64,000 nt of DNA from Acanthopleura granulata (taxonomy: Eukaryota; Mollusca; Polyplacophora; Chitonida; Chitonidae): positions 24,143,368 to 24,207,367 of the forward strand of contig JABBOT010000005.1 in assembly GCA_016165875.1 (NCBI GenBank), read 5' to 3'. This document shows, in pieces, positions 13,101-25,100 of the stretch. Every line of letters starts with the position of its first letter. Position 1 is the stretch's first letter. The notes beneath the pieces were generated by a model. The model had not been told where the DNA came from. It ran no database searches and saw nothing but the letters and a program-made list of their open reading frames with translations. The position numbers were made by a program, and so were the translations under genes.

Positions 13101-16100
13101 GGCAAGAGTGAAATTCAACTACAGATCATTGACCCGTTACAGAAAAATGAATATGTAACTGCAATGGGGACGTAATATCTACAGTACTGGGTCCATTTTA
13201 CGTGCCCATAGCGATGTAATAATGAATTTGTTGCCATGCAACGCGTCGGCCGCTTTGTGGAACGGTAAATGCAGTTTTGTTTGGAACAAAACAAGTGTAA
13301 AGTTTGACAGTCTCTCCCAGACAAAAACCTAGATTTGTAGACAGTCCTCTCATTTCATTTTCTCACATTTCTCAACATGGAAGCAATTAAAACCGACTCT
13401 ATAATAGTGACATACATGGATGTTGGTCTTACAGTTCTAAAACATAATTATTCTCATAACCTTCTTTTGAATAGATTCGTAACCATGAAAAAAATTCTCC
13501 ATTTATCTTTAAGCTGGTTGCATTGGATACTTCAACCTGTTTATAACAGTGGCGCAATCTTGGTCTCATTTTGCATTACAGATTGTTGTCTGTTGTTATG
13601 GTGGCCGAGTCGAAGAAGACCACCCTTGAGGAATTATTTGACCGGTTATTCAACACCTCCTCGTACAACCCGGGCGTGAGGCCCACTGCTAACGATGGTG
13701 AGTCTGAAAATATAGAAGCAAAAAAAGGAAAGAAAGATTATTATGAGGATAACAATAGGTTTCACCGAGATATAGGAAAAGCTGATATGTTACATTCGAC
13801 TAGATGTATAAAATTAGAAAGGTATAATCGAAACGTGTTGATTGTTTCTCAAAGGACCCCCCCCCCTTTTTTTTCAAAGTTTTTTTAAGTTTTTTAAAGA
13901 AAATATATACAGAAACTATAGAAGAAAACCCCGCGGCCATGAGTTGTAATAGTAGGTTTCATCGAAATGTAGGAAAAATTATATATTATATTCTAATAGA
14001 TATATAAAATTATATATATATAGAGTATAATCGAAAGCTGTTGATTGTTTTCTCATACCATTCTTTTTCTCACACCATTCTTTTTCTCATACCGTACTTT
14101 TTCTCATAACATTCTTTTTCTCATACCGTACTTTGTTTGTCAAAGTTTTGTTTCAGAGGTGTGCATACCTGATTTTATTATTAAGGATCGGTTTGAAGGG
14201 CGCTTTGCGAAGATATTTTATCATCGTGCAATAGAATTTAGTCCAGAAAATTTCACAACGAGGTTATATACTGGGACTTTGTTGGGCGTTTCATCTTATC
14301 CCTCTAAAGGCAGAGAGATAGATTCTTTGACAGTCATGTTTCTATGGGGAAATTGGAGGCTACGTCGAAGCCGAATAGGCTTTTAACGTAAAATGTTAAC
14401 GCCAAGGCAGCTGTAGCCGTCAACAGGTAACGGTGCATTTATACAGCGTTAATAGTTGCATGACCGGTGTGCTGGACACATCGGTGTGTTAAGATTATCC
14501 ACAGGCCCCATCAAGACGTCAGTAATGCCAGCCAAATTCCGTCTGGGCTGATATCGGCTAGGGATTTCATTGAATCAACTTAGTTGGAAGGTCTTAACAA
14601 CCATCACGCCCTAATGTTATATATGAAAGCTGTAATGAAATTGTCTTTACGCTGAGGCTTAGGCTGGCTTATGGCTTTGATGAAGAATCAGGCAATCCAG
14701 TAGGATATGTTAATGCCGTTCATTCTGAGGCAATATTTTGTTAGCCACATTCGGAAGCACCATTGTTATTGTCCACATTATGGAGCATCATTACATGTTC
14801 TGTTAGCCACATTCGGAAGCATATTTTTTGCCATTGGACGCTTACGTCTTAATAGCCAAAGCCTTTAAAAGAGCAGACCACAGTTTTAGAGAGTACACAT
14901 CACATGAAAGGCAATTTAGTGCTGATTCCAAATATGGTCTTCATTGTTTTTGGGCATTTTTTACAGTGATTAAATCGGAAAAAAAGACTGAAGTGTTACG
15001 GCGGACTTTTTGGACCATATTGAAGCACAGTGACATCACAAATTGTTTTTAGCTGCATGACATGTTCTAATTTCTATATGTCTACGTTTTACGTGAATAT
15101 ATATTTAGTACAGCACCTGTGTCTGTGTTTGATGTGGAAACATAACGGTTACAACATGCTGAGGGGGGGGGGGGAGTCTGTGACGTCACTGTGCTTCAGT
15201 ATGAACCAAAAAGTCGACCGTAGCACCCCAATCTTTATTTCCGTTGCAATCACTGTAATGAAACGCCAAAAATAATGAAGACCATATTTTGAATCAGCAC
15301 GAAATTGTATTTCAGCTTTTGCGTGCTTTCTAAAATTGTGGTCTGTTCTTTTAAGACGGCTTTCGATTTTTACGTTCAAGAGGAGCAACGCTATTCTGAT
15401 ACTTAGCTAATGGCTATTCATAACTGGTAAAATCCGGTCTCTTGTCAAATTACCGTAATACTAATAGGCTTTTATTCTAACTGTTGATGTTAATGGTTAT
15501 GATATAGCAACATACACCGTTCCCCCCGTGCCATGGCTCATACGGGTTTAAATAAAATGTAATAAAGTCATGTTAACTGCAATTTATTAGATGCCACTGA
15601 TCTAGAACTACTCAGATGCAGTGTTTTAATCAATTTTAACCATTTACATAGAAAGAATGCAAACAGACTCGTATAATCAGCTAGCAAAATCCTACAGGAT
15701 GGCGAGTAAAAACTGGATCAGTGACGCCAGGGCGATAGTTTGCTAATTGGTATAACCCAACGGAAAATATGATTGAAAAATAATGTGAGTGACATTTTTT
15801 TTATTTTAATGTTATATATCATGGGCATTATGTTTAAGATTAAGGAATATCACGACAAATAAGAGTAGAACTAAATCAGATTTACCCACATGTACATGCA
15901 TCTAAAGAAATCTAATACTATTTATATTCAGTTCTACAATGCATTCTCTTATCTGTAAATAGACGATGATCTGAGATCTGTTTCATCCTTCCCTGGTTAG
16001 CTTTCAGAAATACCGATCTGTACATGTACTTTTCCATTTGCTAACCTGGAACTCCGTCTTTTTTAGTATGTTTTCCTCAACGTGTCCAAGCTGTATATAC

Positions 16101-19100
16101 TCTACATAAACAATTTTTTCTTTAATCATACAGTACTCCTGACTTCATATCACCAAGTTATTCCTGGATAATAAAGACCATAACGCCACAGTTAACACAA
16201 ATATACCTGGTGCGCCGACAGTGCAAAAGGTAAACTTTGCTAACCGCCTTTTAAATTCGTGTCGGCTGCACTCGGCATCGGAAGAAAAGGTAAACTCGTG
16301 GAACGTTTAGGTTGAAAGCCAGAAGGTGAACACCATCAAAACGGCGACAACTTATATATCAGTATCAGCTTTGATTTTGTGTTTTAAAAAGGAGCAGCAG
16401 GAACTATAAGCAGCCATAATCTTTCGTTTCCGCAGCCGAGTCCACCCTAGCAACAGAGACACGTGACTTAAAAATGGCTCCCCGTCAAGTTTGGATGCTG
16501 TCCTAGTATATGTGTCGGTTACATTTGCGTTAATTGCCACGTTCTGTATTATTCCCGCATAATGATGTGATATGAAGTAAACATTACTTTAAGATAACGG
16601 TAAACCTGTTTTCGTCGCGTACATCTTTGACACTTTAAGGGCAAGGCTGAGTTCCGGGTTGGTAAATTCGGTAGATTCGGAGCAGTTAATGTGGAAAAAC
16701 TGCGATCTCACAGCAAATTTAGACCCTATTCTGTGGTTGTTCATGTAAAACAGACGCCTATGGCAAAGGAATACTTCTGAAATGACCCTGTATCGGTCAT
16801 GAAAGCTATTTCATCCTTTCCTTCACTGTACTTACGTGACTTTGTTTCAGATCGGATCACCAATGTGGACTTATCCGTGTATGTGCAGAGTTTAAGCGGC
16901 TTTAATGAGATTAACATGGTGAGTAATTCTGTTTTACGCCCTTTCCACATAAACCTCGTGTTTTTGGTGATAATCAGGTCAGGCAAAATTCAGCAAGTGA
17001 TAAATAAACTGGGTGGATACGATACCATTAAGCTTGCCCCACTGGGCTCTACCTCTGCATCAGGACCGCATAATGTGCGTGTCACCAAATATAATATGAT
17101 ACATTGTCAGGCGCAAAGCCGTTGGCATTGTTTTCATAGCACCGTTATGTACACGATACACCACACGTCAATAAATCGAGTTTACAATATTATTTTGCCA
17201 ATAAAGTAATTATATCTGATCTGATCATCAATGTTAATGATTACGCCTGGTTAAGCAGTAACCCATGCCTCACTTATAAAATATTTACTTCCCTTGTAAC
17301 CTCGATGTAAAAATAAAACCTGTGTCAATATGAGCTCGATGACCATCCATAATTGTATATACGTTAATGTAGCTAGTAACAAAAGGGTTGATGCGAATAT
17401 AAATTTACCTGATTTACAAAGTGGTATAATAGACGCTGGATGTAATGTGTCGATTCTTGAACTTGTTCCATCTCCAGATTCTTGAATGGGGCATTCTATT
17501 CGATTATATAGTTGTGGCCCTATTCTGCGTACATAGAAGCACATTATTGTACTACAACGCTGATAGAAAGTAGCGCTTTGGTGTGGTGCTGCAATGCCGG
17601 TAGAACGTACCATTATTTCACGGTGTTGCAATGTGGGTAGAAAATACCGCTACGTCGTGGTGCTGTAGTATGCTGGTAGAAAGTACCGCAACGTTGTGGT
17701 CCTAGCTGGAAAATGCTGGTAGAAAGTACCGCTACGTGTAGTGATAACTGGAATACGCCGACAGAAAGTACCACTACATCGTGGTGCTGCAACGTTGGTA
17801 GAAAGTGCCGTTGCGTCGTTACGCTTGTAGTTCTGGTAATATGAAGCTGTCATAGGGAAACTATATATTAAGGAAAATGGTATTTAAACAATGTCTTGTA
17901 TAAAATTCTGCTAGTTTACCTCTAAATAGTAATTTGATCATTTTCATCAGAATTTTTCCACTTAGTAAAGATTAGTTCGATATTAAGAGCCACCAAAGCC
18001 AAAAAGATATAAAATAAAATCATAATAGTTTTGATTTAATATTTTGATGGCCAAAATGTCAAAGTGACCATCTGAGTCCTAAATTTGACACAACGATTTA
18101 TACCTTCAGGAATACACGGCGGATGTTTATTTCCGGCAGCGTTGGGAAGACCCCCGACTGAAGTTTGATGACTTCGATCACGCAGTAAGTCTGGGTCATC
18201 ACTGGTATCACAGGGTGTGGCGACCAGATCCGTACTTCATGAACAGCAAGACAGAGGAAATCCATGAGGTGTCCGTGCCCAACGTTCTCATGAAACTCTT
18301 TCCCAATGGAACCATATTTTTCAGCCAAAGGTACATTATCAGCCACATTCGTGTCTTAATGATTCCAGTGACACCAATCAGGACACCCCAATCGGCGGTA
18401 TTAAGACCTCGTTTACGACAATACAACAATAATGCTACACCCCCTGAGACAAATGTCTCGAACTTTCGATGTCCATTAGATTCTTTAGAAATAGATTAAG
18501 AACGGTTCTAACTGACGCCTTTTGAGCATCACAAGAAGATTTAAAGATAAAGTAGTCATTAACCTTGCAATGGAAGTTTATTAAGGTCTTAAATTCCCGG
18601 TATTAGTTATTGCATCAAAGACCTTCTTGTGGAGTTGTATTTAGTAAAGATTATTTTCCATTAGAATGTGTCATGACACAGTACGGGATAAACCTTCACA
18701 TGGTCTTGTCAACATCGTGCCATAGCCACCGGATTTATATCCAAAACAGAAATGCGTAATCTTGTAGATTTCTGTTTACTTTTGACTCCCATAAGACCGA
18801 TTCAGCCTTTAATCTGAACCCACTCTATCCGGAACATTTCGTGTGAAACGTGTCCCTGTCTCCCCTAAAAGCCATACAGTCGGTTTATTGTGTTACGAAT
18901 ACAGCAACAGCTCCATATTGTGGCCTTATAATGCGATCAGCTTTGTCCGAATTTTATTTTATCGCTGGCGAAATTGCTAATCTGATACAAAGCCTGTGGA
19001 GGTATAACCATATTACGGCCTCGCCAGCCATTTCTCTCATGCCCGTTGATTGTTGTACATGACAAATGTTGTGATTAAACTACAAAAGCTAATTGTCATT

Positions 19101-22100
19101 TATCATTCTTTGTGATGTTATAGATCGTGTTTTCCTTGGCATGTGCTTGTGATGATTACCCGTCGAGCGATCAGCTTTTCGCGCCTTAGTGAAACCTTGC
19201 TGTACCGCGATCGATTTTCTGTCCAGATTAGTTTCCTTATACTCTTTTTTGTTTGGGAGTTTGTTGTCTCCGTACAGATATCATTATAAAAGTTGATAAG
19301 CTGTTTGATTCCCATGTCTTTCCTGTCCCTCTTTTATCGACTTGGTTTCAACGTTCTCCATCATTATTTTTTGGATGCATGTTGACTAGGTTTTACCATT
19401 CTCATTTATTTTGTTGATGACTACGATTCATCATTCGCCACCATGTTATTCGCTTATTGACTAGGTTTCATCATTCTCCATCATTTTATTTGCCAGTTGA
19501 CCTTGTCTCATCATGTTCTGTCATTTTATTTGCCTCTAGGCCATGTTTCATCATTCTCCATTTTGCTTGCATGTTGACTAGGTTTCACTTGAAGCTGTCC
19601 TGTAACATGGATCTCAGGAGGTTTCCTATGGACCGGCAATATTGCTACATGAAAATAATGAGCTGTAAGTACAAGTTTATCTTCAACGTCCATTGTGTCG
19701 CCCCAACACATGTTTAATAGGAGAGGGCACACTGCGTTTGTACTGTTCATGTTCTGCCTTTCCGTGTGTTTAACTATGTTTCAGTAATTTTTTGGAGGGT
19801 GAGGGGTGGGGGGTGGGGGGTAAATTGGTTACGGTTTTTCTTCAAGAGATCTCCAGAACTACTTGACTAAATTTAAGAAATCTGTCTCCAAGCTTTCTTA
19901 AAAGGCCCTTAATAACTCATTAGATTTCCGTGTCTGTCGATGTGTGCGATTGCTCGTTTGGCTATGAGTTTTCAATTCGGATTTTCTACTTTTTGCCTGC
20001 AATTTATTTCGTGAACTACTTGACCGAGTTCAGAGAAGTTGGCTTGCAAGTTTTCTTATTTCGTCCTAAATAAATGAATTTATAAGATTTTGGTGCCTGT
20101 CCGTCTGTTTGTTTGATAACCTTTTAACTGTTCTAACATTCTGTTATTTGACTGGTTTGTGCACTGATTTGAGGGAGGTGGAGGGCATTGGTTTTGGTGG
20201 TGAAATGTTGTCGTTTGGATTTCTTCTCCTGTTTCATTACCTATAAATGAAGCCCCCCAAAATGGACAGTGTATACCCCATGTAAAGCAGTTGCTCATGT
20301 ACCCGAATGTAATACAGGAATTTCACTGTCGAGGAATTCTCGACAATCATTAATAAACGTTGTATTCTATGTAAGCTGTTGGCAAAGCCAAGTCTAGATG
20401 AACAAATGATTATGTAACCTTTTGTATGGGAAAAATTTCCTGTTGTAACTTTTGGTTATTGTAGTGTACGGAAAAGGCTTCTCCGGAAATCGTATACACC
20501 GGAGACAACTTCCTCGCTGTGATTAACTCACGACAGACATTAATTACCCTTCTTACGCATGGCGAGGTTTCATTTCGAAGACAATTTAGATACCTATTAA
20601 CTATTGTTCTCCTGTTGGTGTCTTTAATAAAATCCTGGATGAGTATTATTGCATCTACAACGTGCAGTTTAATTAGGCTTTTCGCCCGAATCAATATAGG
20701 TTAAATGGTTTTGTTGTATTGCGTTCCAAACGCGCCACACTGATCGCTAAACTGCTCTATGTGTGTATTTGGGTGTAATGACACTGACGCTTATTCCACA
20801 TGTTCTGTGCGACCTTGAGACGACCGCCCATGGCAAAGCGATGGAAAAAATTGATTATCTCATTAAATGATTACCTCTGCCGAATGATCGATTAGAGAGT
20901 TAGAGAGAGCAGGCGTCCAAGGCTACGTGAATACATCGAGATAAGTCATAACCAAGATGCGCTATACTAACCCCAATTGTAAAGTCGTGGGTTGAAGCAA
21001 GGGCAAAAAGTCTCCAATTTATTAAATGATCACTTCTTGATTGTAGCGTGAATGCAGATCACCAGGCGATGAATACCTTCATCGTAAGCATCGCAAACAC
21101 GTTTTTGGCGGTGATGTGTGTTACATTCCATGGAACCGTTTTACGGAAAAGGGTGTATCGCTACCTCAGTCGTAACTTACACCCTAGGGCGCGTCTTACA
21201 AAGCTGGAGTAAGGCTGCGACTGGGTGTAAGCCTGTCGGACGTGTGTCGCAGGAAAGACTGACCGTCTTACAAAGCTGGAGTAGCTGCGACTTGAAGTAA
21301 AGTTTGGCGCAAATTCACACCTACCCTCGGGCAGAGGTAAATTCCGTAAGTATACTAAATATGGCGGAGCTTGTAGTGTTTCGTAGACACACTTTAAGCA
21401 TTGCGACAACTTTAGTAAGACGTTGTTAGGAGCTGACGGAAGCCTCTACTAAAGCGGACGTAAACTACTTCAGCTCCAGCTACTCCAGCTTTGTAAGACG
21501 GCCCCCTGTTAGTTGAACAGACTCCTGCCGAGCAGGTTGCAACGCTCCTACCAGAATATGGGATAAACCGTTTAACTACTTGCACAGTCTGCGCCAAATC
21601 GAATCAGCCGAAGTCTCCCCATCCTGGAGAATCCTGAAGTAGCCCTCTGTAGCCACTTACCTTCCTTGCTTGCGCAACAGCTATAACTGGGTAATTTCGA
21701 CCTTGGATGGCGTTGGTTTACACTCCTAAATCAATCCGATTGATGGGAAGCTACGCCAAGTGTTACTCTCTCCTTATGAAATGTAATTATTCTTTGTACA
21801 AGGTTTCAGTGGGTTCCAATCTTCCAAGCAAACACCAATGTTTTAGTGGTAAATAAATACATCCTTGGTGACCTTAAACTGGAAACAGATCGATTGAGAC
21901 TGCCAGACGCAATCGTGGCGGCCATTTTGTCTGTAGTCATGCGCCCAACACTTATCAGATACCATTGTTTACGTATGACCTGTCTGTTTGTAGTTAGAGG
22001 ATTACGTCTACGTCCTCAATCACTCTTTACGCCAATCGTCAGTTGTCCCTACTAAAGTAATACTCTTGAGGCCTCTTTTGAAAAGATTTCTAAGCGGCAA

Positions 22101-25100
22101 CTAAAGATTAGACATTATTTATTCTGTCTTTGAAGTTTTAAGCTGTCGGAAAGTTTAACTAAGCCTTAAAATTAGTGAGACGATCATGATGTTTCCTTCA
22201 GACGATGTAAGGAAAAAAATAACGTATTTAACACGAATGATATTACACACGGGCTAATCTAGGGATATTTTTTCTTACACAAAACGTACGTAGCCTGTGC
22301 TAAGCATAAATATGACGTGCAGCATTCATTATTGAAAACAGTGTGACCTCATGGTAAATGATTCAGTGTAATGTTATAAAATAAACTTTAATATCAAGGT
22401 CCAATTTTATATTAAAAGGTACGTTGCACAAAAATGTGGATATACTTTTTTCAGGAAGATGCTATTAGTTACACCGTTACTGGTTGACAGAATACGGAAT
22501 AAACATTTCTCTTACTGGCCGAGGTGTCTGCCGAGTTTCATGTGGCGAACCAAAGTACCTGTATTTTACTTTGTTTAATTCATAAGAGTCATCATAATTT
22601 GTAGGTTTCTTTTTCTTTCTTTTCATGTTACTTTGTGCAATCGTGTTGCAGATGGTTTGACGACAGATGAAATCAAGTTTGACTGGATGCACGACCGCGA
22701 TCCCGTGACTCTTGACGAGGAAGTTCAGCTCGCTGAATTTGACGTAGAGAATATAAGCTTTGGGAATTGTACCGCGGCCTATGGTATAAGTAAGTACCAC
22801 TCAGATCAACTGTACTCTTCCGACCGAAGTCGCCTTCCCGTCGCTCTGTTATCCCTTGTCCTAGAATTCCTTTGATACCCTAGGAGTGAAGCCTTAAGCA
22901 TATCTGCCGGTATGTTTGCTTTAGTTGTAGCTACCTTTGTCATTGTGTTTGCTTTCCACCTGTTTACTTGTTGCCATGCCATGCAAGCTATTTTGTGTGC
23001 CAGCGATTTAAAAAGGTGACATTGCATGAAATGTGTTGAGGGGGAAAATATCAGATTGCCAACAATATTGTATAAGTCATCTGACGAGATCAAATAAAAT
23101 GAATCCTACAATGAAAGTAGTTCCTGTTTTACGGATTCGCCCGGAACAGAATAAATAATTTAACTCAAATGGAACAAGAATTTCATAAAATACTCCCCAG
23201 TATATCGTGATGAAGCTAACAGCCTTCGGCTACATAACATGCTAAATCATTTTACTGAAAGGAAAGAAGAATTTCGTAAAATACTTTCCAGTACATCGTA
23301 ATAAAGCAAAAGCCTTCGGCTGCATAATACGGTTGCGAAATACAACAGTTGCCAGAATTATTGTTACGCATCCTTGTGATGAAACACCACTGATGAAACG
23401 AGCACTAAAGCTTATCAGGACTTGAATCTTGTCTCAGATGTTATCTGTCGCATCTTTACATTACTGCACTCTGGTTCCTTTTATGCTCTGCTCCAGGTGC
23501 TCTTGTCTGTTTGACATGTTTCGTCTGTGCTCTTGTCTGTTTGACATGCTTTGGTATTCAGTGTTATTTTCTCCTTGAAGTTGTTTTTACTGGCTGACCA
23601 ACGCGGTGCACTAAGTGAAATGCTCTGCTATATGCTGGTTCTCTTGAACAGTTGCCACGCCTCTGGGATGTAGCCTCTCCAGTTATACCCTGGAGTCATT
23701 TTGACTCAAGGGACACGCTGTTACTTGCTGGAATGTCTTATGTGTGATTATCTGCCGACTGTCACACTGTCGTCGCTACACTGATCTACTCTCTGTGCTG
23801 TAGTCTTTTATATTCTCTCCCTCTTTCGGATTGAAATTTCTCCTTCCATTTCTCTGTGGATCTCCCATCATCATGAGTTCATTTTCACTCTCTACTGAAA
23901 GCCAGGACTTCTCCGTAGGGTTCTATTTATTGTATCAATATTTCCCGAACTACATGTATGTGGCGATAGTCAGGTCTGTTGGTGGACTGTGCAGATCTTA
24001 ATGGATGTTGGATTCGAACTCAGGACTTCGCAGGCTGCCTGGACTGAGAGAGTTGGCGAGGGTTACTATTCTATCCTCTCATGCTTATCTGTTTTCTTGG
24101 GGAGGTGGGGTGGGCGGGCGTCGTCAGCTTTTCTCTGATGTTCTGATGGGTCGTTTAAGCAAAATAACGTTTACCAATTCCCAAAAATTGAGTAATCGTT
24201 TTTATACAGTACAACTACCTTAGTAGTCATTCGTTCAACTCGTAATATGAAGTCGTAAATATCTTTGCAAGTCATCTAACATTTAGCAAGAAGTTCCAGC
24301 TTATCACTGCAAACTTTTCACCTCATAATTTGTCCTGGTCTATCCCTCCAAGTGTTCTAACTCTTGGTATCGATTTCCAAACTTTATCTTTTGGGTTGAA
24401 ATCCTTATTTATTTCTCCGACTGCCCTCAGCCTTTATGTGAAGCCCTTGTTTGTTTTTCTGTTCAGCTGTTTGATGCGAAGTCGTTATACTCTGCGAGGC
24501 CACACTTGTGTTCATCTCTCTTTCCCGGGTCACCTGACTGACAGTTTCTTCATTGTGCCATCCAGTCATTTACTTATGTCTCTTAAGCTCATCTGCTAAT
24601 CCAGCGCACAGAAACTGTTTTAGTTCTTCTAGATTATAGGTGTAGCCAGTCTTACAGATAGGGTATATGTTATGTCGATTTTAATTGTCATCACGACACA
24701 CCCTGTAGAGGTATGTTGCAGTGGTAGTTACGTTTGTCCAAACATTACGCCCTCTTCGTAAAACGGGATATGATACTTCAAGTGCTATTCTCTCTGCCTG
24801 ACTGCATGAATGATGTTCAGCTAGTACATGGCCTTTTTTCTTCTGCGTTTTGCGTAAATTTTTGCGCAATTTTCACGCCTCCCATTGCGTTCCTGTGAGC
24901 CAAAACTCATTATTGATTTTTTAGTTGTATTATACGCTCATAACGTTGTCCAACCTAATGGAATCAGCTGACGGTTTGAAAGGAATTTCCGTTGAGATCT
25001 CCTGTTTATAAGCATAATTGGTTGTAGCCCTTTGGTAAACGTTTGAGATTCGTTACATTAGCTGTATCACTGTCTCTCTCTCCCTGTAAGCCTGTCTAAT

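Larger units (their letters stand above)
1128..13581 (+). other. Intron 1 (proposed), about 12.5 kb, repeat-rich
   Basis: Lies between the candidate leader exon and exon 2. It holds the candidate alternative leader exon at 9630, several tandem repeats, a MITE-like element at 6751, a SINE fragment at 12569, homopolymer tracts (T-rich near 7820-7858, C near 12380) and a TA run at 3286-3304. No other coding region with recognisable homology is seen on either strand. Confidence 0.5.
13698..16850 (+). other. Receptor intron 2
   Basis: Holds a 17-bp tandem repeat (14052), an inverted repeat of about 550 bp (14842-15388) and C, T and G homopolymers (13858-13875, 15164-15174). The rest, including 15390-16840, shows no gene or known repeat. 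Confidence 0.7.
19665..22651 (+). other. Receptor intron 5
   Basis: Holds a G-rich stretch (19795-19822), a diverged tandem duplication (19850-20105), and a MITE-like inverted repeat (21191-21501). The remainder (20110-21110 and 21510-22650) shows no gene or recognisable repeat. Confidence 0.7.

Noticed and set aside
14150..14386. Possible extra receptor exon after an acceptor-like gtttcag
   Set aside because: The translation has no similarity to the receptor, and exons 2 and 3 join correctly without it.
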